Origin: a virus
Strand: one strand, 5' to 3'
IMG/VR virus record: IMGVR_UViG_3300009610_000008
Coordinates: 1 to 64,000 of that record
Length of the DNA stretch: 64,000 nt
Shown: positions 58,783 to 64,000 of the stretch, piece after piece
How positions within the stretch are numbered: position 1 is the first letter of the stretch
How the letters are laid out: every line of letters begins with the position of its first letter
The notes under the pieces: generated by a model
Seen by the model: the letters and a program-made list of their open reading frames with translations, nothing else
What the model was told of the DNA's origin: nothing
Database searches by the model: none
Made by a program: the position numbers and the translations under genes

Positions 58783-59149
58783 TGCGGGTCACCCCCAGCG
58801 AGATATTTAATTTACAGGTTCTGGCGATGGCGGCAAGGGTGGTGATGGTAGGGAGACGGCCACGCAGGTAGATGTTGCGGATGGTTTGTTCATTCACACC
58901 ACTACGCTTGGCGAGGGTCGCTATCGAGCGGTTCGGCACGGTGTCGAGACAGGTATTGATGAATTGCTTTATGTCGTCGCGCAGCAAGCCAGTGTGTGGA
59001 GATCCAGGCGCGGTAGTGCGGCGTGGTGATGGTTTCGTTGGTGGTCTCACTGGTGGTGGTGATGGTGATGGGTGGTTGTGGGTACGCAGTGGTGGGGGTG
59101 CGAGGGGTGTTAGTTTCATATCCAAATATCTCCTTATAGAGTGAATCAA
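58775..59149 (-). CDS. XRE-like repressor overlapping integrase end
   Basis: The HTH is at the C-terminus: SIATLAKRSGVNEQTIRNIYLRGRLPTITTLAAIA. The first 50 residues are Pro-rich and overlap the integrase gene by 248 bases in another frame, so the real start may be the TTG at about residue 56 (giving about 69 residues). There is no clear RBS. It could be an immunity repressor or an integrase regulator; a fusion by frameshift with the integrase is another reading. Confidence 0.5.
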   Translation of the reverse strand: MIHSIRRYLDMKLTPLAPPPLRTHNHPSPSPPPVRPPTKPSPRRTTAPGSPHTGLLRDDIKQFINTCLDTVPNRSIATLAKRSGVNEQTIRNIYLRGRLPTITTLAAIARTCKLNISLGVTRNG

Positions 59150-59837
59150 TCTGCGGCTGGACGCCAGCGAGTTCTACTGATAGGGTGCGGTGGGCACGAA
59201 TGGTGGCTGGGAGTGATAGTCCATATACCTCTGGCCATTTGGTGGCGAGACTCATGGCAAACGCGGGTGACATGATGGTGCCATCCATGTTGAGGAATAG
59301 ATAACTACTCGCACGTCGTCGGCCCTGGCCACGTTTTAAGTTGTAACGACGGGTAGCGACGAGCTTGTCAATGTAACTCCACGCCCACTGGGTGTAACAC
59401 CCCAATCGTTTGTAGAGGTCGCGTATTTCCTCCAGGCGGCCGATGTTTAGGGTCGATGCGTCGGCGGGACGGATGCCCAAACCAAGGGCAAACATGAACA
59501 GGGCGTTGCGCCGAATAGTGGAATATCTCATCCGCCGGTCGATCCCGGACAGGGCATGTTCGAGACGGGCACGGGATAGAGATGAGAGTTGGGGTGTGGT
59601 TGGGGAACGGGAGAAGGACCATAAGTCGGCAAATTGCTCGGGAGTAACTAACCCGCGACTTTTGAGCCATAATGCCAACTTCCTCACCACTTGCCGTAGG
59701 GCGCGTTGATCATCGTGGGGTAGTGTGGTGGACCCGGTGGCTAGATTTGTTGCGTTGTAGGTACCGCCAAGGTCCAGCAATGCCCTAACCCCATGATGGT
59801 GGGGGGTGAGGCCGATGATGTCGGGGTCAATTGTCAT
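58902..59837 (-). CDS. Tyrosine-recombinase-like integrase
   Basis: The 311-residue protein has an N-terminal SAM-like helical part (DDQRALRQVVRKLALWLK), then the catalytic-domain pattern: GLGIRPADASTLNIGRL (Arg of box I, about 125), a basic hairpin region (RRRASSYLFLNMDG), LPATIRAHRTLSVELAG (box II, Arg present, His degenerate) and IFGYETNTPRTPTTAY (possible nucleophile Tyr). The last ~60 residues overlap the HTH gene. Box II is atypical, so activity is uncertain. No attachment site was identified. Confidence 0.55.
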   Translation of the reverse strand: MTIDPDIIGLTPHHHGVRALLDLGGTYNATNLATGSTTLPHDDQRALRQVVRKLALWLKSRGLVTPEQFADLWSFSRSPTTPQLSSLSRARLEHALSGIDRRMRYSTIRRNALFMFALGLGIRPADASTLNIGRLEEIRDLYKRLGCYTQWAWSYIDKLVATRRYNLKRGQGRRRASSYLFLNMDGTIMSPAFAMSLATKWPEVYGLSLPATIRAHRTLSVELAGVQPQIDSLYKEIFGYETNTPRTPTTAYPQPPITITTTSETTNETITTPHYRAWISTHWLAARRHKAIHQYLSRHRAEPLDSDPRQA

Positions 59838-59855
59838 TTTGTCAAAACCGGAAAA

Positions 59856-59900
59856 ACACAGTACTGTGTGTCTTATATTTCTTCAAAGTATATACTGTGT
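59856..59900 (-). promoter_or_regulatory. Operator-like palindrome upstream of integrase
   Basis: ACACAGTACTGTGT (59856-59869) is a perfect 14-bp palindrome; its right half TACTGTGT recurs at 59893-59900, 31 bp away, next to GTATATAC which could be part of a -10 (TATACT on the minus strand). Two half-sites three turns apart in front of the integrase suggest a repressor-controlled promoter. Confidence 0.5.
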
Positions 59901-60103
59901 ATTACTGGATTTGAGACGATGTATATGAAAACATTGGGGTTAGGTGCGATTTTGAAATGTTTTGAATTGGGGCAAATGGACGGTTTGGGCCGACGTTGGC
60001 GCAGGACGTAAAAATGACCATTCCGTGTAGGGGAGTACGTGGGATGGTGGAAAATGGTCGTCCTGGGTCAATTGTGTGGGTTTTCGCCATATATTCGCCC
60101 CTT

Positions 60104-60116
60104 GTTAGTCACTAAC
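60104..60116. repeat. GTTAGTSACTAAC palindrome
   Basis: Perfect copy downstream of the leaderless gene, 18 bp from the next copy. Confidence 0.85.
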
Positions 60117-60121
60117 CGCCC

Positions 60122-60134
60122 GTTAGTCACTAAC
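60122..60134. repeat. GTTAGTSACTAAC palindrome
   Basis: Perfect copy over the stop of the leaderless gene. Confidence 0.85.
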
Positions 60135-60371
60135 TTTCGACATAATTTCCCGTATTTGCGCCATAATCTGGTCCGGGGTCAGCATCCGCGCCCTCGATTT
60201 TGCCACTAATGTACGAATTTGCTGTATTGCCCACAACTTCTGGTCCACTTTTGGCCGTTTCCCCAACTTATTGTAGTCAACGTTCATCCAGATGCCATAT
60301 TTTGGCTCTGGTGTCGGGTTCACTGTCACCTCGTAGCCTGCAATCCACGGTTTCAGCGGTATTTTTGCCAT
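60123..60371 (-). CDS. Small leaderless-gene product, 82 aa
   Basis: The protein (MAKIPLKPWIAGYEVTVNPT ... QKLWAIQQIRTLVAKSRARM) is basic and mixed beta/alpha with a helical C-terminus; no family is recognised, but size and charge suit a regulator. A -10 TATAAT ends 6 bases before the ATG, so the mRNA should start at the A of ATG. It ends Val-Ser-Asp-stop, encoded by a perfect palindrome (60122-60134), with another palindrome 5 bases further on. Confidence 0.65.
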   Translation of the reverse strand: MAKIPLKPWIAGYEVTVNPTPEPKYGIWMNVDYNKLGKRPKVDQKLWAIQQIRTLVAKSRARMLTPDQIMAQIREIMSKVSD

Positions 60372-60377
60372 GTTTCC

Positions 60378-60412
60378 ATTATACCATATTTAATTATGGT
60401 GGCAAACGTTTG
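60378..60412 (-). promoter_or_regulatory. Strong promoter of leaderless gene
   Basis: On the minus strand TTGCCA (60405-60400), 16-bp spacer, TATAAT (60383-60378). A 10-bp palindrome CAAACGTTTG (60403-60412) overlaps the -35 and could be an operator. Transcription start coincides with the start codon at 60371. Confidence 0.75.
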
Positions 60413-60810
60413 AAAATTGGTCTCGTTCAGAATCCCGTATGGGACCCAGTGGCCCCGCCCCCTGGCCACGTCGGGGTGGTGGTGGTCACCCCATGTGAGG
60501 GTATCGCCGTGTCCCGTATGGGGGTATCGACAGGCAGTACGTACCAAGAAACGGCCGATGTCAACGTCGTCCACATTAGAGAATGCGATTTTGTGGCGTC
60601 CTTTATATAAGGTTTGCCCCCATTATTGCCCAATTGTCGAAATAGCCTAGGATCATCCGGTAGACATTGGCACGTACCTTGGGACGGTGGCAGAATCAGC
60701 CGCGCTAAATTGATCCTAGGCGCAATGACGGCATATGTGGACGTTGTCAACTTTCGAGCATTTTTGACCGCGCTATATAAAGGTTGCGCTGGCCGCACTG
60801 GCCGCTAATC

Positions 60811-60823
60811 GTTAGTCACTAAC
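60811..60823. repeat. GTTAGTSACTAAC palindrome
   Basis: Perfect copy in the divergent non-coding region. Confidence 0.85.
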
Positions 60824-60973
60824 CTATAGCTATCGCTTATGGGGTATCGCTGGCCGCTATGACACTGTCTATAGGATGTTGCGCTACCACATGCGAAATG
60901 ATCAATTAAGTACCCCCCGCTACAACATATTGTCTTCATTACACTTGCCAGTACCGCCTATTGGACGTCGATG

Positions 60974-61001
60974 TTGACACTGTCCACAATAATACTTTAT
61001 T
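60974..61001 (+). promoter_or_regulatory. Possible plus-strand promoter for ncRNA/early operon
   Basis: TTGACA (60974-60979) with a 16-bp spacer and TTTATT (60996-61001). The -35 is perfect, the -10 is moderate. It is the best-looking plus-strand promoter upstream of the structured region and the early genes, so transcription would include the whole structured stretch. Confidence 0.4.
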
Positions 61002-61079
61002 TGCCTTGTTATCATACACTTACGATGGGTACTGAATTATTTGTTTTACATCTCTAAAAAATTATGGTTAGATAGTTAT

Positions 61080-61815
61080 GTCAGTTCGATGTTTGATAGC
61101 TTAACGGTTCGATGGCGCGGGGGGACGCAAGTCCCGCGTAAGGCGCGATTGAGACCGCGGGAAACGGTCCCGCGTTAGGCTAATTTGGCTGATAGATCTT
61201 TGACATATTCGACGTATCAAGCGAGAATCCAAACGGGCGTTAGCTAGGTAACCTAGCCATAGTCAATACGCAACCATGTGGGAGTAAGGCGGACGGTAGT
61301 CAATCCGTTGTCGGTCTAGTTAGGTCTCGTAGGCCACCTTGTAGGGCGGTACGTTTAGGAGCGACTGCGGAAAACGTCACGTGAACTGTCGAGACGATAG
61401 TTTAGAGACGCGACGGTCGCAAAGGTTAAATGACATAAGCTAGTCGACGATACGTGTGTCCGAAACTCTAGCTGGTAGGCGTGGAATTAGTATATCTCCC
61501 ATCCATAGCCCTAGCAATGACGGCGCGGCATACGTTGTCCCTAACAATTCCAGCGTATTGGTATGACCACTGGTAGGCGCGTCGATGCTTGAGCGAACGG
61601 TCAGTGGTAAAACGATTTAGTGGCCTAGGGTGCGTCCGCCGATACACCCATGGTTTCACAACATAGACAATACCGCCTGACGGTTAGTCACTAACGAACA
61701 GAACGCGATAACTCCGCGAGAGTTGCGTCCCTGCGACGGTGGCTAGGCATGTCGGGCGGTACGGCTATGGCGATATAGATGCTATAAGTGTATCTGTACC
61801 GCCATAGCCGTCCTG
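61080..61815 (+). ncRNA. Candidate large structured RNA or long early leader
   Basis: About 735 bases without a plausible gene contain closely packed hairpins: GGGAC-GCAA-GTCCC with GNRA loop (61122-61135), CGCGGGA/TCCCGCG (61156-61174), GCTAGG/CCTAGC (61243-61257), GCGACTG/CGGTCGC (61361-61420) enclosing AACTGTCG-AGA-CGATAGTT (61384-61402), ACCACTG/CAGTGGT (61566-61608), GGGTG/CACCC, ACGC-AACTC/GAGTT-GCGT (61703-61728) and a 12-bp stem ACGGCTATGGCG/CGCCATAGCCGT (61761-61811). It resembles in size and setting the large ornate phage RNAs (GOLLD, ROOL), but I cannot match it to either. Strand is inferred from the early operon. Confidence 0.5.
61683..61695. repeat. GTTAGTSACTAAC palindrome
   Basis: Perfect copy within the structured RNA candidate; the last one before the early genes. 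Confidence 0.85.
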
Positions 61816-61851
61816 GTATACAGGGAATGCGCTATTGGAGAATCAATCACA

Positions 61852-62280
61852 ATGGCTATCAATTTCGTTCAGAAGACCAATGGCTCCGCCAAGGTTGCGA
61901 CAGTACCGTCAGCAGTCCCGCCGATGGACATCTCGGCTCTCATCGCTGCTGCCGTGGCCGACGCCATGGCCAAGGTAATGGCACCGTCCCACGTGGCCGC
62001 ACCCAAAGCCCAAGCTGTCGATCCGGCCATGGTTGCCGAGATTGCACGCCTGAAGGCTGAGAATGCCAAACTTGCCGCAGCCAAGCCCGTCGCCAAGGTC
62101 AAGCGCCCATTGGTTTTCAAGGTCTCGGAGAAACGCGCCATGTCCATCTACAACCTGGGCGCTCGGTTTCCCGTCACGCTGTACAAAGAGCAGATGTTGG
62201 CCTTACTCGATGCCGAGAAGGACATCCGCGCCTTCCTCAAAGACAACGACGCCCTACTAGCCAACAAGGGCGATAACTAG
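61852..62280 (+). CDS. First early gene, hypothetical, 142 aa
   Basis: An Ala-rich helical N-terminal half (ISALIAAAVADAMAKVMAPS), a coiled-coil AEIARLKAENAKLAAAKP (about 63-80) and a basic C-terminal domain (KRPLVFKVSEKRAMSIYNLG) suggest a DNA- or RNA-binding oligomer. The C-terminal half resembles no family I can name. The start box GGAGAATCAATCACA precedes the ATG, 37 bases after the large 12-bp hairpin. Confidence 0.65.
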   Translation: MAINFVQKTNGSAKVATVPSAVPPMDISALIAAAVADAMAKVMAPSHVAAPKAQAVDPAMVAEIARLKAENAKLAAAKPVAKVKRPLVFKVSEKRAMSIYNLGARFPVTLYKEQMLALLDAEKDIRAFLKDNDALLANKGDN

Positions 62281-62324
62281 TACCATCTAGCGGCCTGGGG
62301 TAGAGCCGGAATCTACCCTCACGA

Positions 62325-62359
62325 TTAGGCCATACACGGGAGAACTGTGTGTGGCCTAA
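62325..62359 (+). other. 13-bp hairpin with GGGAGAACT loop
   Basis: TTAGGCCATACAC (62325-62337) pairs with GTGTGTGGCCTAA (62347-62359) with one G-U. The 9-base loop GGGAGAACT presents the core of the start motif and is complementary over 8 bases to the late leader at 57873-57866. A second hairpin GGGTAGA/TCTACCC lies just upstream. Confidence 0.5.
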
Positions 62360-62408
62360 CCGTGTTTTGGATGACTAGTCCATCACGGTAGTAGGAGAAC
62401 CAATCACC

Positions 62409-62573
62409 ATGTCCATGTTCCAAGTCATGTTCACGCCCGTCAAGGGTGTCGCTGTCCTAGCCACGACTCCGCTAGGTGCCCGTCGCAAGGCGGAACGCAT
62501 CTACTACCGCGAAGGCAAGGCTATCAGTGTCGATCCTATCCCGCAGGATAGCGATTGGACCAACGAGGACTAA
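62409..62573 (+). CDS. Small early protein, 54 aa
   Basis: This short basic-then-acidic protein (MSMFQVMFTPVKGVAVLATT, ending QDSDWTNED) is preceded by the exact box GGAGAACCAATCAC plus one base. No family is recognised. The beta-strand-rich start and helical middle (GARRKAERIYYREG) look like a folded small protein. Confidence 0.65.
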   Translation: MSMFQVMFTPVKGVAVLATTPLGARRKAERIYYREGKAISVDPIPQDSDWTNED

Positions 62574-62585
62574 GCTAGCTACACC

Positions 62586-62619
62586 GCCGACAGGCCCACC
62601 AATCACACGGCCTGTCGGC
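62586..62619 (+). other. 10-bp perfect hairpin between early genes
   Basis: GCCGACAGGC (62586-62595) and GCCTGTCGGC (62610-62619) form a perfect stem; a weaker GTTCGCT/AGTGAAC hairpin follows before the next RBS. No U-tract, so an RNase III-type processing site is more likely than a terminator. Confidence 0.5.
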
Positions 62620-62666
62620 GTCATAGTTCGCTTGACCTAACGAGTGAACACAGGAGAACTGTATCT

Positions 62667-62927
62667 ATGAAACTACTCGTGTCCCTTATCCTGGCTGCTG
62701 GCCTGTGCCTTGCCGAGCCTGTCTACTTCACCAAATCTGGCAAGAAGTTCCACAAGGCCACCAAGTGTGGGCAGATGACGCCCGACAAGGCCATGACGGC
62801 TGATCGCACAGAGGCTACGTCACATGGCCTGTCCCAGTGTGGGCGCTGCTACCGTGTCACGACAGGTAAGTCCAGTGGCAGCGACAAATCGTGGGCCAAG
62901 CCAGTAACGCCCACACCCGCCAAGTAG
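62667..62927 (+). CDS. Secreted small protein with three-Cys metal-site motif
   Basis: The signal peptide MKLLVSLILAAGLCLAE is followed by YFTKSGKKFHKATKCGQM and SHGLSQCGRCY, which together give the HxxxxC...CxxC pattern seen in small exported Zn-binding modules (the fold found after thermonuclease or ComEA domains). The tail is Pro/Lys-rich. An exported protein among early genes may alter the host envelope, for example to exclude superinfection. RBS GGAGAAC. Confidence 0.65.
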   Translation: MKLLVSLILAAGLCLAEPVYFTKSGKKFHKATKCGQMTPDKAMTADRTEATSHGLSQCGRCYRVTTGKSSGSDKSWAKPVTPTPAK

Positions 62928-62943
62928 GCGGACAGCTAGTAGG

Positions 62944-62973
62944 CAGGGCGAATGCGACAATCGTATCGCCCTG
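62944..62973 (+). other. Hairpin between early genes
   Basis: CAGGGCGA (62944-62951)/TCGCCCTG (62966-62973) is a perfect 8-bp stem, extended by CGA/TCG pairs in the loop; CTGGG/CCCAG hairpin follows at about 62986-63000. Confidence 0.5.
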
Positions 62974-63028
62974 GCCCGTTAGCTGGGTTAACCCCAGTGA
63001 TATCAACAACTTAGGAGAGAACCAATCC

Positions 63029-63316
63029 ATGCGATACTTCAACTCGCTCATCCGGGCCATGGCCTACGCGACAGTCGCCACCTATGCCTTGTACACAGTA
63101 GGCGACATGCATACCAAGCATCTCGCGGTCGAACTGGCCGACATCCAGGCCAAGGCCGACCAAGTACGGTACGACAGTGAGTTTGCCGTGACCCTCGGTG
63201 GCTGCGCAACCGACACCGAGTGTGCCATGGCGGAAGCCGCTGCTGTCAAGGCTGTGGCTAAAGAGCGTAGCCTGGGTAGCAACGGTGGTGGCGGACGGCT
63301 AATGGCTGGACGATAG
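63029..63316 (+). CDS. Early membrane-anchored protein, 95 aa
   Basis: The N-terminus (FNSLIRAMAYATVATYALYT, about 4-23) is a membrane anchor or signal; the rest is a helix-rich acidic domain with two Cys (GGCATDTECAMAEA) and a Gly-rich end. An in-frame upstream extension lacks a start site; AGGAGAGAACCAATCC precedes this ATG. Function unknown. Confidence 0.6.
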   Translation: MRYFNSLIRAMAYATVATYALYTVGDMHTKHLAVELADIQAKADQVRYDSEFAVTLGGCATDTECAMAEAAAVKAVAKERSLGSNGGGGRLMAGR

Positions 63317-63328
63317 ACTGCTAGGATT

Positions 63329-63360
63329 CACGGTCAATGCCTTACCGGGTAGTGACCGTG
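63329..63360 (+). other. Hairpin between early genes
   Basis: CACGGTCA (63329-63336)/TGACCGTG (63353-63360) is a perfect 8-bp stem; a GTTGGC/GTCAAC hairpin follows before GGAGAACTAGACT. Confidence 0.5.
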
Positions 63361-63405
63361 TCCCTTAGTTGGCTGACGTCAACGACATGCAAGGAGAACT
63401 AGACT

Positions 63406-63888
63406 ATGACAATGCAACAGGCCGCTCAACAGGCCATCGACATACAGGACGCCTGTAACCTGTCGGGTGTGGTGTACAGTTTCGCTCGGGTAATGGACAC
63501 GCTCTGTGCCAACACCACGGCCACCCGTGACAGGAATAGCCATCCCATCGTGACGATGTTTCTGCTCAAGCTGTGTGAACTCAATGGCTGCGGCAGTACC
63601 CTGCACGAGACCTATGAGGCGGCAGAGAAGGCGTGCCATGAACTGGCGCAGTCAACTGGGGATGGGCATCACCACTACGAGGTTGTAGTGAGCAACATTG
63701 GCCACGTCTACAACGGCATGGACCAGGGGATAGCCGAGACCAAGTACGACAGCTATGTCAAGCTCAGTGCCGCCGGGTATGGCATCACTGGGTACGAGCA
63801 TGTAACCATGCTGCGGGATGGCGACGTGGCCAAGGACTACGACGGCGGGGAACAGCGGTTGATAGACATCGAGAGCCGCATGGAGTAG
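63406..63888 (+). CDS. Hypothetical early protein, 160 aa
   Basis: The protein starts with a helix (MTMQQAAQQAIDIQDACNL), then SGVVYSFARVMDTLC and HPIVTMFLLKLCELNG, a layout that recurs in uncharacterised phage proteins, followed by a beta-rich GHHHYEVVVSN domain. Cys and His residues might bind metal, but are not in a known order. RBS GGAGAACTAGACT. Confidence 0.65.
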   Translation: MTMQQAAQQAIDIQDACNLSGVVYSFARVMDTLCANTTATRDRNSHPIVTMFLLKLCELNGCGSTLHETYEAAEKACHELAQSTGDGHHHYEVVVSNIGHVYNGMDQGIAETKYDSYVKLSAAGYGITGYEHVTMLRDGDVAKDYDGGEQRLIDIESRME

Positions 63889-63988
63889 CGTAGCGCAGAC
63901 AACTAGACAGCGCATGGGTAGTGACAGTATCCATGCTCTGGCGTAGCTGCCTGGGATACAGGGACAGTGACAAGGGAGAACTAAACAC

Positions 63989-64000
63989 ATGGATTACGGT
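63989..64000 (+). CDS. Partial gene at window end
   Basis: ATG behind AAGGGAGAACTAAACAC begins a gene (Met-Asp-Tyr-Gly) that runs out of the window. The start motif and preceding hairpin GCATGG/CCATGC match its neighbours. Nothing can be said of its function. Confidence 0.5.

Larger units (their letters stand above)
60413..61079. other. Divergent non-coding region, left half
   Basis: No gene is supported here; the short frames look random. It contains an 11-bp inverted repeat GCCTAGGATCA/TGATCCTAGGC (60645-60655/60711-60721), a repeated TATATAA(A)GGTT element (60605, 60775), a CCTATAG/CTATAGG repeat flanking 60822-60874, a perfect palindrome (60811), and AT-rich DNA at 60975-61080. It could hold an origin or divergent control elements. 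Confidence 0.4.

Noticed and set aside
60427-60798. 123-codon minus-strand frame in the divergent region
   Set aside because: It has no ribosome-binding site, overlaps inverted repeats and looks random in composition.
61081-61120. GTTCGAT segments resembling tRNA T-loops at 61084 and 61107
   Set aside because: No matching T-stem, acceptor stem or anticodon arm can be drawn around either.
61468-61659. 63-codon minus-strand frame
   Set aside because: No start signal, odd composition (Arg/His/Thr-rich) and it lies in a hairpin-rich stretch.
1045-61695. CRISPR array interpretation of the repeated palindrome
   Set aside because: Copies are far apart and irregularly spaced, within and between genes, with no spacers or cas genes.
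61080-61815. Group I intron or known RNase P/tmRNA in the structured region
   Set aside because: I could not identify the conserved group I core (P7/P3 elements), nor the RNase P or tmRNA signature segments, and there is no interrupted gene.

Overview
The window reads as most of the genome of a temperate tailed phage with a podovirus-like (short-tailed) virion. Evidence is one long divergent architecture, a terminase/portal/scaffold/SU10-type capsid/tail adaptor/tail nozzle order, very large internal-virion proteins, no tape measure or sheath genes, a tyrosine-recombinase-like integrase and several small repressor-type helix-turn-helix proteins. The host is probably an acidobacterium of the Solibacter/Bryobacter kind or another Gram-negative with an exosortase. 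This is inferred from a phage-borne PEP-CTERM surface protein and an Ig-like He_PIG domain on a tail protein, and is not proven. Neither end shows a genome terminus: the window opens in an intergenic gap and closes four codons into a gene.

Layout. 1-24263 (plus): a dense block of short accessory genes and replication/recombination genes, including a UvrD-like helicase, M15 peptidase, XRE repressor, ParB-like protein, P-loop ATPase, DinG/XPD-like helicase, MazG-like and MazZ-like nucleotide hydrolases, an Acb2-like protein, a PD-(D/E)XK exonuclease, a Sak4-like RecA-fold ATPase, an ERCC4 nuclease, a uracil-glycosylase/3'-5' exonuclease fusion, a macro-domain protein and a stand-alone DNA polymerase I domain. 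24264-24424: convergent terminators. 24425-57782 (minus): a PEP-CTERM gene with its own terminator, then the virion genes; read in transcription order they run from fibre-like proteins (57782) through terminase, portal, capsid, tail and internal virion proteins to fibre/adhesin-like exported proteins (25258). 58117-59837 (minus): excisionase-like protein, HTH protein and integrase. 60123-60371: a small leaderless gene. 60372-61851: a 1.5-kb divergent non-coding region with many hairpins, best explained as a structured RNA or a long early leader. 61852-64000 (plus): early genes, each preceded by a stable hairpin and a conserved start motif.

Regulation is the most unusual aspect. A 13-bp palindrome, GTTAGTSACTAAC, occurs 26 times perfectly (three with A in the centre) and about 20 more times with one mismatch, on both transcription units, mostly at gene ends, and within genes only in the one frame without a stop (Leu-Val-Thr-Asn). 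It is absent from the early block on both sides of the window ends. A second, 17-bp operator-like dyad overlaps two perfect -35 boxes: that of the leaderless repressor gene (6339) and that of the late operon (58005). The late leader also carries an exact antisense copy of the GGAGAACCAATCAC start motif used by early genes. Together these suggest a prophage-silencing or early/late switching scheme resembling, but not identical to, mycobacteriophage L5 stoperators and cluster K start-associated sequences.

Other notable points: a likely programmed -1 frameshift on A AAA AAG joins two virion genes into a protein of about 1,797 residues; four or more virion-region proteins carry Sec signal peptides; the polymerase exonuclease domain is split from the polymerase and fused to a uracil-DNA glycosylase.
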